From Lucinisca nassula (lineage: Eukaryota; Mollusca; Bivalvia; Lucinida; Lucinidae): DNA of 64,000 bases. The stretch's first letter is position 1, and each line of letters opens with the position of its first letter. Of this stretch, positions 1-10,605 are shown piece by piece. Location of the stretch: positions 86,639,108 through 86,703,107 of the forward strand of contig OY757023.1 of the NCBI GenBank assembly GCA_963580285.1. Direction: 5' to 3'. The notes beneath the pieces are model-generated. The model saw only the letters and a list, made by a program, of their open reading frames with translations. It made no database searches and was not told the DNA's origin. A program made the translations under genes and the position numbers.

Positions 1-588
1 TTATAACGTTACTAAATAGAAAATCTATATGTTATTTTAAGAAGAATGGAAGAAAATTCCCCTCTTTTAGTTCAATGTATAATTCTAATTGCATTGCGGC
101 ATGCTTTAGAGCAGGTTGTTTTTTTTCTACTTTTCTGCTCTTTTGATCATCTATAGGCTTTATTATTATCCGAAATAATTCCACACCGCTAAAATACTTT
201 TTACGGCGTAGCCGTTATGGTTTTGCTTTTGTCCTACATTTTTCGTTATTCCATTGGTCAATAAAACCCCATGTCCAAGGAGATGACCATTTCATTGGTC
301 AATGATTTGCATGAATAAATCTACTCAAAAGTACGACAGTTTACTGAAGTTTTAACCTAGGAAATGTTTCGTTTTTTATGTGAGACATGAATGAAAAATA
401 TATACAGTTTCGGCTTGCTCACCGTCTTGTCCTTTGATGACCATACGTCATATCTAGTGAATTCTGTAACTGCTGCGGTGAATAGCTATTTTGACCTAAT
501 TTCACGTGGTTGGTCTATATAGCGAAAGGAACCATTTCGCGAAAGGAAGGTTCCTTTCGCGAAAGGAAGAATTTTCTGCGAAAGGAAT

Positions 589-732
589 TGTTTGTTTGAT
601 TTGAGGTTTAACGTCCCCATCAACACTGTGTAGGTCATTTTGGAGACGTTGCTTCCAAGTTTGGGGGACTTTTACCCGACATTGAGATGAAATGACACCC
701 AAGCCCTGTTGCCCAATGAAACCAATAAAGAG
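589..732 (-). repeat. SINE-3 tail fragment inside HINE-2
   Basis: This is the 3' half of the SINE-3 repeat (TTTAACGTCCCCATCAACAC and following), in reverse. The same fragment sits at the same place in the second HINE-2 copy (22744-22893), so it was captured before the HINE-2 copies separated. Confidence 0.6.
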
Positions 733-1283
733 ATATAGCATGACAAAAACATGTTATAATCGCATTACAAATTGACAGATGTTTAATTTACAATATATGC
801 TAAATAAAAGTTGCAGTGTATCATTTGTCTTCAGCATACTTTATGTCCTCCATTTTAACACAAAATGGACATTTTCGAATATCATCAATGTTATATAAAT
901 TCTGAAAAGGAATAAGTGTAATTTGAGTTTTAATTAGGTGCACATAAGATCAAGTTTCCGTCCGTTTGTCTGCTCGTCCGTTTGTTCGTCCGCCTATGCG
1001 TTTACGTTCACCATAGCGACAACCCGAAATGTTAACCATAGAATTTGTGTTCAAAAACAGTAAATGATAACGTTTTCTTATTTGTTGTGCATATACTTGA
1101 GATCATATGCTCTTGAAATGAGGTCATGTTTTTAACCTTGACCTTTTACATTGACCTTAGCTCAAACAGGCGGGACACCGCCCTCTGCAAAGCTATTTTT
1201 CCTCGCGTGACATCTGAATTGTTTGAATACAGTAAACCAGTTCATAGCTAGACAATTGTTGCTGTCACTATTGTAGCTCATAT

Positions 1284-2373
1284 TGCACGACCCGCAGAAA
1301 AAGCGACCGACTGAAGTCGGTTGATTTTCTAAGAGTGCCCTAAAATCACCGTGTCATTCTGTCAGTCTGTCTGTCCGTCCGTAACCCGTTTGTGAAAATT
1401 GGTGATAGTGACTGAACCGCTTGGAATATTTAAACAATTTTTGGCATACTGATAGATATCAATGAGATCTAACCAATGAACTTACGAAATATTATATTCC
1501 ATTTAGTATAGGCTCGCCGAGGCGAAAAAATGTGAAAATTTTCGAACTGCTTCTCCTCGGAAACCGTTGGGCCGATTGAAGTCAAATTTCATATGGAGCC
1601 TCTATGGGATGGGGGGAAACCAAAATTTGCTCATGGGGTCCAGGTCACATGACCCAAATGGCCGCCAAGCCATATATGGTCTGTCTGTCCGTCCGTAACC
1701 CGTTTGTGAAAATTGGCGATAGTGACTTAACCGCTTGGAATATTTAAACAATTTTTGGCATACTGATAGTATCAATGAGGTCTAACCAATGAACTTGCGA
1801 AATATTACATTCCATTTAGTATAGCCTCGCCGAGGCGAAAAATGTGAAAATTTTCAAACTGCTTCTCCTCGGAAACCGTTGGGCCGATTAAGGTCAAATT
1901 TCATATGGAGCCTCTATGGGATGGAGGAAACCAAAATTTGCTCATGGGGTCCAGGTCACATGACCCAAATGGCCGCCAAGCCATATATGGTAAAAACCCT
2001 TCAAAATAGTCTTCTCCAGAACCACTTGGCAGATTTCCACGAAACTTGATAAATAACATCTGGGACGTAGGCCCATCATAAATTGCTAAAATGGTGACCC
2101 TGGGTTGACCTTGACCTTCTTTGTGCCTAGGTCAAACTTTGACACATATGCTTTTGTATTGGAAAAGTGAGAATTCATTTTATCCTGCTAACGATTCAGA
2201 ATACAGTACTAAAGTATTAGATATATTTTTGCTCCTTACGATAAGGCGCATTTATTGGGGGAACCGTTCTAGGTCCAGGTCACATGACCAAAATGGCCAC
2301 TATACCCATATATGGTAACACTCATCAAGCTAAAAGCATCCGGCGGGTCGTGCACTTCAGCTGAAGCACTGGT
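1284..2373 (+). mobile_element. HINE-1 nested in HINE-2
   Basis: It starts TGCACGACCCGC and ends with the inverse GCGGGTCGTGCA, then a hairpin (CTTCAGCTGAAG) and CACTGGT. The empty site in the other HINE-2 copy reads CATAT directly joined to TTCTA, so insertion was between two Ts with no longer duplication. A 314-bp internal unit is tandemly duplicated (about 1371 and 1685), each with a GTCTGTCCGTCC stretch and a GCCTCGCCGAGGC hairpin. Another copy is at 55313-56200. Confidence 0.65.
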
Positions 2374-2504
2374 TTCTAAACAACCTTCCAATTAAATCTA
2401 CGCCGCATATCTTTTTTAAAGATATTTCTTGTTTAAATTTATTTCAATAAGTAATCCTTACCAACAGGATAGGAATCTGGATGGATCGGTGGATGGGACC
2501 GTAA

Positions 2505-2506
2505 CC

Positions 2507-2537
<31 letters not shown>

Positions 2538-2542
2538 ACACA
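2505..2542. repeat. Poly-C followed by (CA)n
   Basis: A run of 19 C is followed by a CA dinucleotide repeat. It is a simple microsatellite. Confidence 0.9.
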
Positions 2543-2631
2543 ATATCATTCCTCGGTTTCGTCAACTATGGTGATGATGGGGGATAATCTTATATTCGTT
2601 TACATATTTATTTATTAATTTATTTATTTAT

Positions 2632-2929
2632 CCGGCCTCGGTAGCTAAGTCGGATGATCGTATGACTGGTGATCAGGAGGACGCGGGTTTGATACCTACC
2701 GGGGTCGGCAACTTTCTTTCGTGGAGATTGATTATAAAATCTTTTGTTCGGTCATTCTCTCCCTTCTGCTGATTCAAGACGGGCAGTTGTCACTTTCTGG
2801 CGAAAACAAATGCGCACTGTAATGGTTAACCGCTTACGTATAAGCCTGCCCAGGTTAAGTGTGGATAGGTAAACTGACCGGCTGGAAAATGAACTAAAAT
2901 AGTGTTGACTCCAATACAAACAAACAATT
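2632..2929 (+). mobile_element. SINE-1 (tRNA-headed)
   Basis: The head CCGGCCTCGGTAGCTAAGTC is an A box, and GGGTTTGATACC is a B box, as in tRNA-derived SINEs. A conserved body follows (TTCTCTCCCTTCTGCTGATT, TGTGGATAGGTAAACTGACC). The 3' tail reads AGTGTTGACTCCAATACAAA then CAAACAA. Other copies are at 11821, 38086, 40827, 43904, 46839 and 60758. It is not a functional tRNA. Confidence 0.85.
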
Positions 2930-3252
2930 AGGTAATCATCAGTGTTATGGTTCGCTGAACTAGAATTATCCTCGTAAGTAAACTAATTAATATAATGTAT
3001 GCATGCAATTCAAAAAACTGCATGAAAAACGGACAGATCCGGTTCAGAGGGCAGAAGTAATCTGATCAGGATCTACACTGTTTGCAAACATAAGGATTAT
3101 CGTGTTCAGCGGGGTAAGGATTAATGAATTTTAGGTCAGTACACTATTAAGCAAAAAGTTTTACAAGAACAATTAATTATTGCGAAAGTGTGAAGCTCAA
3201 TAAACAACCTGGCGTTACTAATCCCTTTACCCCAATAAAGAGATCCTTGTTG

Positions 3253-3745
3253 CTAATCAATTTTCACACATTTGATTGTCATTCTAGCTCTTATTAAAGA
3301 CAGTAACGAGTATATTGTATACTTTATTTATTTATTAGTCACATTTCTGACTATCAGCTACTCAAATTACTTGATGCACGTGTACTATATGTATATATTA
3401 GTGGCAAACAGTGTAGATCTGGATGTGCACTTTGTGCAAAGTCTTCACTACTCGTATTTTTGTAGGAATTCCTCAGTATGTTTCCATTGTTATCAATTTT
3501 CACACATTTACAAATTCCTATCAGCTCATATGCAAAGACGGACAGTAACAAGTATACTGTATAATTTATTTATTAATTAATTTATTTATTAGTCACATTT
3601 CTGACTATCAGACCCTCAAATTACTTGCTAAATGTATATTGTATTCATTTAAAATTCGCAAACTGAATGACAGTGTAGATCCAGATCAGATGGATCTGGA
3701 TGTGCACTGGGTGCAAAGTCTTCATGGCCCCATATATTCTTGTAG
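3253..3745 (+). repeat. Tandem duplication of about 237 bp
   Basis: ATCAATTTTCACACATTT recurs at about 3257 and 3494, and the following text (TAGTCACATTTCTGACTATC, then an AACAGTGTAGATC stretch, then TGTGCAAAGTCTTCA) repeats in the same order. The second unit has diverged. No gene is seen in the surrounding 2930-4071. Confidence 0.7.
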
Positions 3746-4071
3746 AAAAGGCTCCTTGACTACCAGTTTCAAGTATTCACAATTCGAACAACCCGCTAAA
3801 CCCCACGTTTCGTGATGCTGACTCAAGGTCAACGTCACGGCTGAAGGCGGCGGGGATTAGCTGTCCTTGAGGGTGTAGTCCAAGTTAACCTGAAAATGTC
3901 GTGTATGCGTTGTTATATTTATTATAAACATCTCATTGGTTATTTGTTATTTTTATTTGAAATAAAAATAGAAATAAATTAATTTGATCTTGTTTCCTAA
4001 CAACTTAATAGAAGATTCCGTAAAACCTAAATTATATAACACACAACCTGTATCTTGGAGCAGAAAAAAAA

Positions 4072-4268
4072 ATTACGAAAACATGCCTGTACAAATGCAT
4101 TGTAAACTTTACCGCCGAAAAAAACGAACATTATAAAATGAAGAATTGTGGTATTTTTATTATTTCTGCTCAAATAAGAAAAAGTAAGGTTTACCCCTGT
4201 AAACCCCAATTTTACTATATAAAAGTGGGGTTCAAGGGAGTCAAAATTATAAAGGCATGTCTTCATGA
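4072..4268. mobile_element. MITE-H copy lacking its central palindrome
   Basis: Both ends of the family are present (ATTACGAAAACATGCCTG and GGCATGTCTTCATGAT). The inner flanks TTATTTCTGCTCAAA and AATAAGAAAAA are fused, so the usual 60-90 bp central hairpin is missing. A half copy of the type-2 family follows at 4275-4352. Confidence 0.7.
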
Positions 4269-4354
4269 TAAATAATAATGTTTGCCCCTATGAGCCCCAG
4301 TTTTCCCCATATAAACTGGGGTTTAGCAGGGTCTTCATTACACGGGCTTGTTCA

Positions 4355-4609
4355 GCCCCCGCCCATAGGGGCTTAAAGAAATATATGGGCTGCATGATGC
4401 TTCCACGCAGAGCTGAATCCGGCCCGCACACTAGTACTGGTAAACCGCTTAGAGGATCTAAGCCTGTCCAGGAACCGCGGTGCGACAGGGCTTGAGATGT
4501 CATTTCATCTCAATGTCGGGTAAAAGTCCCACAAAACTGGAAGCAACGTATCCAAAATGGCCTTTACAGTGTTGACGGGGACGCTAAACTTCAAATCAAA
4601 CAAACAAAA
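4355..4609 (+). mobile_element. SINE-3
   Basis: It runs from GCCCCCGCCCATAGGGGCTT to GACGCTAAACTTCAAATC plus AAACAAACAAA. This dispersed repeat has about ten copies in the window and an A-rich 3' tail. No clear tRNA boxes are visible, so its polymerase III head is unknown. Confidence 0.75.
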
Positions 4610-4628
4610 CACGGGCTTGTTAACATGA

Positions 4629-4900
4629 TGTTTTGTTTGTTAGATTTGACGTTTAACGCTCCAATCAACATTGAATCGGTCATTTTTGGAGACGTTGCTT
4701 CCAATTTTGTGGGAATTTTACCCGGCATTGAGATGAAATGATATCTCAAGCCCTGCAGCCCAATGAAACCAATAGGGTTTATAAGTATGAACGGTCCGAC
4801 TCGCACCGCTTTTCCTGGTCAGGCTTAGAACCTCTAAGCGGTTTACCAGTACCCATTCCACAGGCTGCCGGTTTCTTGAAGTCCCGATTGGCGGGGGCGA
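4629..4900 (-). mobile_element. SINE-3
   Basis: This reverse-oriented copy follows the previous one after about 20 bp, giving a head-out inverted pair. The tail starts at GTTTGTTAGATTTGACG and the head ends at GGCGGGGGC. Confidence 0.75.
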
Positions 4901-4949
4901 TTTTAACATGATATAAATGCTCATACCCTAACATATATCAAAAATGGGG

Positions 4950-5095
4950 CCGAGGTGTCTTTGGGGCCGAGATGTCTAGGGGCCGAGATGACAGTGGGGC
5001 CGAGGTGTCTAGGGCCGAGGTGTCTAGGGCCGACCTTGTGTTTGGGCCGACCTGTCTAGGGGCCGAGGTGGTAGTGGGGCCGAAGTGTCTGGAAA
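4950..5095 (+). repeat. GC-rich minisatellite
   Basis: About eight irregular units resemble GGGGCCGAGGTGTCTAG (15-20 bp). It is open in both directions only because stops are rare in it. No protein function is claimed. Confidence 0.8.
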
Positions 5096-5241
5096 TGTTA
5101 ACTAGTGCAGTGCCATTCAAGGGAGAGAATGACCGTAAAAAAAAGACGAGGTTAGTAGGTTGCTGTTATTCTTTCTTTGTTTTTTTCTGCACACAAGAGA
5201 CCTCTTCAAAAGTTAATGAACAGTCCCAAAGGCGGTCTTAA

Positions 5242-5446
5242 CTCTTATCATGCTATGCACGACAACCCATATCTTTGGAAACAGTGTAGATCCAGATCAG
5301 ATGGCTTCTGAAGAAGCCATCTGATCAGGATCTACACTGTTTGACATTCAGTTTATGAATTTGTAGGAATAAATTACATGAAGAAATCTGATTGGTTCAA
5401 AGTCAGAAATGTATGTGGCTTAACTGAATATTCAGCAAGAGAAGAG
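5242..5446. mobile_element. MITE-B (piggyBac-like), full copy
   Basis: It is flanked by TTAA on both sides (5238-5241, 5447-5450), with inverted ends CTCTTATCATGCT and AGCAAGAGAAGAG. TTAA targets with CCCT-type ends are a piggyBac hallmark. Its centre is the 60-bp K2 palindrome (AAACAGTGTAGATCCAGATC and its inverse around GCTTCTGAAGAAGC). A half copy lies at about 5550-5690. Confidence 0.75.
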
Positions 5447-6446
5447 TTAATAAAGTGATTTTACTGTATGTCTATCACCAAAATGTAGCCCCACTTTCAT
5501 ACAGTAAAACTGGAGTTAACTGGGGTATACATAGTTTTTCTTATTCTGCTAAAACAAAAACTAGAACTTCATAAATTGAATGTCAAACAGTGTAGATCCT
5601 GATCAGATGGCTTCTTCAGAAGCCATCTGATCTGGATCTACGCTGTTTCCAAAGATATGGGTTGTTGTGAATAGCATGATAAGAGTTAATTAGGCAGGAA
5701 CTTCATTTTGTGCGGAGGATTTGCAGTAGTCCTGAGGCATATCCAAAAGCGATAGCTACTATGCTTCTAAAAAACCACTCAATAGATGGTGGATGAAAAG
5801 GGTCATCGAGCGACTAATACAGTCTGTGAATTCACAGACTAAAAACAGATTATGGGTACTTGTTCAATATATTTGAATAGGCGTGTTTTCGTAATGTCAG
5901 TATACAGGGTTGAAAAGGTTAACTCTTAAGGTGTCAATCACGACAATGGTCGTATGCTTTGTTGTCTGCTGGTTACTTTAAAATTCATTGCTGCAAACAG
6001 TGTGGAACCCAGATGAGCACCACACTGTTGGTCTACGTGCACGAATATTCTTGAAAAGTGTGATGCTGCGGCAGACGACATAAAACAGGCCGCGTTTGTT
6101 TTATGGCTAACACTGTGTATTTTATGCCCCCCCCCCCACACACACACACACACAAACACTTTGTTTTGGTTGTTGTAGTAGTAAATGTAATGTTGTTGGC
6201 AAATTAGTCGAATGAGTACCCTCAGTCTTATATTTCAGACAATAAAAGAAAAAAATGAATGCCCTTGTTAACTCCACTTTTTGGGTCGATTGTTTATCAA
6301 TCGACCCAAAGTTACTTATTCAATGCCGAAGTCCACGCGACTATCACTGACTTGTTCGAATAATGGTTAATAGAAAATTCAAAATAGCCTCTGTGAGTAA
6401 GAGGGTTGCCTATAGAATCTGGGCTGGAATCATGCGTTGGACTTGA

Positions 6447-6538
6447 CAGTGTAGAACAAGAACAGACCCCGGAGAACGCGGCGTTTGATCATGGTCCCCC
6501 GCAGAATGTGGCGTCTGATCAGGGTCTACACTGTTTGC
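6447..6538. repeat. K2 palindrome copy, imperfect
   Basis: It runs from CAGTGTAGAACAAG to GGGTCTACACTGTTTGC, with GCGGCGTTTGATCA and its partial inverse inside. It is a diverged copy of the palindrome at the centre of MITE-A, MITE-B and MITE-B2. Confidence 0.6.
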
Positions 6539-6720
6539 TTTAAAACTGTAATTAAAGAGTTAAACAAAACCGTTTAAGTCTAAATCTAGGACTACTTTCT
6601 CATCCAAATCTAGGACTACTTTCTCATCCTCTAATCAGAGACAATCGACCCGCCAGTACTCTCAGTGCTTTGATTCTCTTTATCGGGGCGTTCATATGTC
6701 ACTTACTACGACGAATTACG

Positions 6721-7016
6721 GCCCCGCCCATAGGGGCTTGAAGAAATATATGGGCTGCATGATGCTTCCACGAGGAGCTGAATCCGGCCCGCACACTAGT
6801 ACTGGTTAACCGCTTAGAGGATCTAAGCCTGTCCAGGAACCGCGGTGCGTGGCGGACCGCCCATGCTAATAAACCCTATTGGTTTCATTAGGCGACAGGG
6901 CTTGAGATGTCATTTCATCTCAGTGTCGGGTAAAAGTCCAACAAAATAGGAAGCAACGTCTCCAAAATGACCTTTACAGTGTTGACGGGGACGTTAAACC
7001 TCAAATCAACCAACCA
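6721..7016 (+). mobile_element. SINE-3, near full length
   Basis: Head GCCCCGCCCATAGGGGC; body ATGATGCTTCCACGAGGAGC; tail GACGTTAAACCTCAAATC. It includes the GTGGCGGACCGCCCATGC segment missing from the copy at 4355. Confidence 0.8.
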
Positions 7017-7117
7017 ACTACGACGAATCCAGTATAAAGGCACACCATTGTGCTATAGTTTGTTGGAGTAGCTTTTTTCTGATGAAAAAGTGACATTCTG
7101 CGTATTTCTGCTACAAC

Positions 7118-7396
7118 ATCACGAAAACACGCCTATATAATTTTGACCCCTTTGAACCCCACTTCTATATAGTAAAACTAGGGTTTGCAGGGGTAAACCT
7201 TATTTTTCTTATTTCTGCTCTAAAATATAGATTGTGGGTACTCGTTAGAACCGCCTCGATGAGGCGGTTCTTACGTGTACCCACAATCTATATTTTGAGC
7301 AGACATAAGAAAAATATCACAGTTTTTTATCTTAAATTTTTCGATTTTTCGGCGGTAAAATAGTCAGTGTATTTGTACAGGTGTGTTTTCGTAATG
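7118..7396. mobile_element. MITE-H type 1
   Basis: Ends ATCACGAAAACACGCCTATA and GTGTGTTTTCGTAATG. The centre is the K1 palindrome: ATTGTGGGTACTCGTTAGAA, CCGCCTCGATGAGGCGG, then the inverse. A second, truncated copy with its own hairpin follows at 7397-7566. Confidence 0.8.
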
Positions 7397-7618
7397 AATA
7401 TAGATGATTGGTGCTAGCTAGAACCTCCTTGATGAGGCGATTCTAACGGTACCCACAATATAAGAGTTGAGCAAAATAAAGAAAATAACATATACCCCTA
7501 TAAACCCCACTTTCTCTTTTATATTGTAGGGATAAGAGGGTTATCCATTTCACGGACGTGTGATGGGTCCTGTTTCAGTCTGTGTGTAAGAGCGTGTCCT
7601 TTCTTTTTTTCTTTGCAG

Positions 7619-7675
7619 GACATCCACCAGTTTGCACCCTTCAACAATATTTCGACTGTTTTCAGCATGAGTATG
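7619..7675 (+). CDS. DEG/ENaC channel, exon a (extracellular Cys segment)
   Basis: This 57-nt exon has acceptor TTTCTTTGCAG and donor GTAAGC. Read with two leading bases it gives HPPVCTLQQYFDCFQHEY and ends one base into a codon. The C-T-x-x-Q-Y-x-x-C spacing matches the stretch before the CxCxxxC motif in ASIC/ENaC-type channels, part of the extracellular disulfide-rich region. The phase (2 bases in, 1 base out) joins exactly to the exon at 10136. Other frames fit no family or hit a stop. Earlier exons (N-terminus, TM1, finger) are not in the window; I scanned the unique stretches of 1-7600 and found none. Confidence 0.75.
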
Positions 7676-7775
7676 GTAAGCCTGTTTTTCAGGGGCGAAT
7701 GTATGGTTGCGTTTAGTCAGTTCATCTTTTAAAACATAATTATCGTATTATTTGTTTCCAATGGCATTTTATATA

Positions 7776-8190
7776 CAGTAAAACTTCGATGGCTCGAACA
7801 TCGATGACTCGTTTACCATGGCTGAGTCGAACCCGTTCTTGAGTCCCTAGCGAAATCCTCTACATAAGAAATTGTGGGGGTTAATTAAGGAGGTTTTAGT
7901 CTTTTATCTTGCACATGTATGCTGTGTGTACTCATTAGAATCGCCTCGATGAGGCGATTCTAATGAGTACAAACAGCATGCACATGTATGCTGTGTGTAC
8001 TCATTAGAATCGCCTCGATGAGGCGATTCTAATGAGTACAAACAGCATACATTTTCATTATAGAACACCAAGAGGATGTTTAAAAGTATCACGTTATGCC
8101 TCCTGGCAGTAACCTCACTGGCTCGAACTACCCCTGTCTCGAACAGATTTTCGAGGTCCCAAAGTAGTTCGAGCCATTGAAGTTCCGCTG
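7776..8190. mobile_element. MITE-P with its central hairpin doubled
   Basis: TA dinucleotides flank CAGTAAAACTTCGATGGCTC and its inverse GAGCCATTGAAGTTCCGCTG, typical of Tc1/mariner (pogo-like) ends. The central K1-type hairpin (GTGTGTACTCATTAGAATCG...) appears twice in tandem at 7916-7978 and 7989-8050; other copies have one. Confidence 0.8.
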
Positions 8191-8296
8191 TATTTATTTA
8201 TTTATTTATTTTTTTTTTTTGCGAAAGAGCTTTGGAGAACCAGCTTCCATTTTCTCCACTACTTGGTTGTATTATAGCTGGTGTGCTTATTGCGAT

Positions 8297-8602
8297 TTTT
8301 GTTTGTTTGATTTGAGATTTAACGTCCCCGTCAACACCACATGTAAAGGTCATTTTGGAGACGTTGCTTCCAATTTCGTGGGACTTTTACCCGACATTGA
8401 GATGAAATGACATCTCAAGCCCCTTTCGCCCAATGAAACCAATAGGGTTTATTAGCATGGACGGTCCGCCTCGCACCGCGGTTCCTGGACAGGCTTAGAT
8501 CCTCTAAGCGGTTTACCAGTACTAGTGTGCGGGCCGGATTCAGCTCTGCGTGGAAGCATCATGCAGCCCATATTTTTCTTTAAGCCCCTATGGGCGGGGG
8601 CT
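8297..8602 (-). mobile_element. SINE-3 with 15-bp target duplication
   Basis: TGTGCTTATTGCGAT (8282-8296) and TGTGTTTATTGCGAT (8603-8617) flank the element. This fixes its true ends and shows LINE-type retroposition. Confidence 0.85.
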
Positions 8603-8869
8603 TGTGTTTATTGCGATAACAGAACCATGTGGCATAGTACATTCTTTTATGTCTCCGTTATTATTACTGTTTTATAAAAATGTTTGATATTTGTCTTACA
8701 TAGGTCGTTGGTGCTCTTTAGAACCGCCTCACTAAGGTGGTGCTATTGGGTGAACATTACCTGCTCTTTCCCATGATAGGTCCCACATAAACAGCTCCAC
8801 TGTCCTGAAACCGTAGTAAGTCAGGGTGACTGCCTTTGACCTTTGACAGTGTGTATGTGCGTGAATTCG

Positions 8870-9183
8870 GGTTTAACGTCGCTTTCAACAATGTTTCAGT
8901 CATATCACGACGGTGTCTGGTTGCGACAGGGAGCTCAATGCTCACTTTTATAGTGCTGCCTCACTGAAGTATCATGTCTCAGACACATTACATGATACCA
9001 CACCCAGTCACATTATCCTGACACTGGGTCGACCAGTCCTAGCTCTACCCCGTAAATCTGAGTGCCAAGCGAGGAGCAGCTAGTACCATTCTTAACGACT
9101 TTTGAATGTCGCGGCCCGGGATCGAACCCGTGACCTCCCGTTCCCCGGAGCGTACACTCTACCAACTGAGCTATCGGGGCCGG
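8870..9183 (-). mobile_element. SINE-4 (tRNA-headed)
   Basis: On the minus strand the head reads CCGGCCCCGATAGCTCAGTT (A box) and GGGTTCGATCCCGGG (B box), then a body containing CCGTCGTGATATGACTG and a tail CGACGTTAAACCCGAATTC. It resembles SINEs with a conserved central domain. The first 70 bases look like a tRNA but continue into the SINE body. Confidence 0.75.
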
Positions 9184-9350
9184 TCTCTTTCAGGTACAGT
9201 AAGGTCAATTGCACTCCTATGATATATCCCATACAAACAGATCCATGTGTCTACAAACATGTGAACATCTTTGTCAAGTGTCAGCTCTCCTATCAATGAG
9301 TAAATTACTTTGTAACGTGACAGCTCTGTGTCATCAACAGCTAAACTACA

Positions 9351-9527
9351 GTCAAACCTGTCTTAGTGGCCACCTCTATTAAGCAAGCAACCTGTCTTAA
9401 GCAAGCAGGCATTCAGTTCCCGAAAAAGGAAAATGCATTAAAATTCACCTGTGTTAAGCAAGCACCTGCCTTAAGCAAGCACTTTTTGAATATCCCAGAG
9501 GTGCTTGCTTAATACAGGTTGGACTTT
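9351..9527. mobile_element. Possible small TIR element
   Basis: TACAGTCAAACCTGTCTTAG at one end and TAATACAGGTTGGACTTTG at the other are inverted, and AAGCAAGCA words repeat inside. It resembles a Tc1/mariner-type MITE, but the right end is degraded. Confidence 0.4.
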
Positions 9528-10010
9528 GTCTTATGCTAGCTCCTCTGTCAACATTTGATCTTCTAAGTACTGTAACAGCTCTGCCATCTACAGTTGAACT
9601 ACTTTGTTCGTTGAGAGCTCTGCCATCAACTTGATAACTACTTTGTCCTGTGAGAGCGCTGTCATAAACCGGTTGAAATATCTTGTCCTGCAATAGCTCT
9701 TCTATCAACTAGAACAGAAATGTATGAACGTATAAAAGAAACTAAGTCCCAGCCGAGAGCTATTTTTCTAACTTACCACTTATAAATGCCTAGCGTCCCG
9801 TTTTGGGGGACATTGGCAAACAGTTTAGACCCCGGCGTCTGATCTCTGTCTACCCTGTTTGCTGAAAGAACGTACATTTTGTACAACTTACATCAAACAA
9901 AACATACACGCCACCCCCAAAATTGAAAATGGACCATTCCAAACGTATAAGGTGGAAGATTCCATTGTCATATATGGGTTAAACTCTAAGACAATCGACC
10001 CACCAATACC

Positions 10011-10130
10011 ATCACGAAAACATGCCTATATAATTTTTACCCCCTTGAAACCCACTTTTATATAGTGAAACTCGGGTTTATAGGGGTAAACCTTATTTTT
10101 CTTATTTCTGCTCTAAGATATTGATTGTTT
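10011..10130. mobile_element. MITE-H left half abutting a splice site
   Basis: From ATCACGAAAACATGCCTATA through TTATTTCTGCTCTAAGATAT, where the copy stops 5 bp before the acceptor of the next exon. Its T-rich arm supplies the polypyrimidine tract. Confidence 0.75.
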
Positions 10131-10135
10131 TTCAG

Positions 10136-10286
10136 AAGTAGCCCATAACCAAGCTTGGCAACTCTGTAAGTGTCCTACCTCCTGTAATTACCTGCTCTTT
10201 GATCCTGATATTTCCTATGCTACAACGTCGGTGTTTGCCAAAGATCATTTGCTCCAGACCTCTAAATCAGAGGATTTAGTTAAAAG
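10136..10286 (+). CDS. DEG/ENaC channel, exon b (CxCxxxC segment)
   Basis: This 151-nt exon has acceptor TTGTTTTTCAG and donor GTGAGT. Completing the codon from exon a, it encodes E then VAHNQAWQLCKCPTSCNYLL and about 29 further residues, ending two bases into AG|G. LCKCPTSCN is the CxCxxxC motif found in the extracellular domain of essentially all DEG/ENaC subunits, just before the palm strands. The 1-in, 2-out phase joins exactly to the exon at 13476. This is one of the strongest marks of gene identity here. The introns on both sides are filled with MITE-H copies. Confidence 0.88.
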
Positions 10287-10313
10287 GTGAGTTTCATCTC
10301 ATGTCCATGAAGG

Positions 10314-10605
10314 CATTACGCAAACACGCCTATACAAACACAGTGCCACCTTTATCGCCGAAAAAAATGAAAATTTTATGATGAAAAATTGTGATATTTT
10401 TCTTATTTCGGTTCAAAATATAGATTGTGGGCACTCGTTAGAACCGCCTCATCGAGGCGGTTCTAACGAGTACCCATAATCTATATTTTAGAGCAGGAAT
10501 AGGAAAAATATGGTATACCCCCCCCCCCCCCCAGGAAACCCCAGTTTTACTATATAAAAGTGGGGTTCAAGGGGGTCAAAATTATATAGACGTGTTTTCG
10601 TGATG
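10314..10605. mobile_element. MITE-H type 1, full copy
   Basis: CATTACGCAAACACGCCTAT to ATAGACGTGTTTTCGTGATG. The central palindrome (10420-10490) is perfect around CCGCCTCATCGAGGCGG, and a poly-C run of 15 lies at 10518-10532. A further diverged half follows to about 10800, with its own hairpin at 10720-10795. Confidence 0.8.

Larger units (their letters stand above)
201..2431 (+). mobile_element. HINE-2 copy 1 (Helentron-like, non-autonomous)
   Basis: The element begins near TTACGGCGTAG and ends with CTACGCCG, a hairpin (ATATC...GATAT) and TTCTTG before TTT. A second copy lies inverted at 22137-23276. Comparing them shows this copy carries an extra 1090 bp (1284-2373). Subterminal inverted repeats, a 3' hairpin and insertion next to T resemble Helentron-associated elements. 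No coding sequence is seen. Family assignment is inference. Confidence 0.6.

Noticed and set aside
4972..5241. 89-residue frame over the GGGGCCGAGGTGTCTAG repeat
   Set aside because: Product of a minisatellite; no homology recognised.
1..7618. Upstream DEG/ENaC exons (TM1, finger)
   Set aside because: Unique stretches were read for Cys-rich or TM1-like segments with splice sites, and none was found.
7619..7675. Exon a read in frame 0 (DIHQFAPFNN...)
   Set aside because: Its phase cannot join the CxCxxxC exon. Frame +2 gives a family-like Cys pattern and joins exactly.
9110..9183. tRNA gene candidate
   Set aside because: The tRNA-like sequence continues into a SINE body and tail. The same applies to the heads at 2632, 17650, 35461, 46839 and others.
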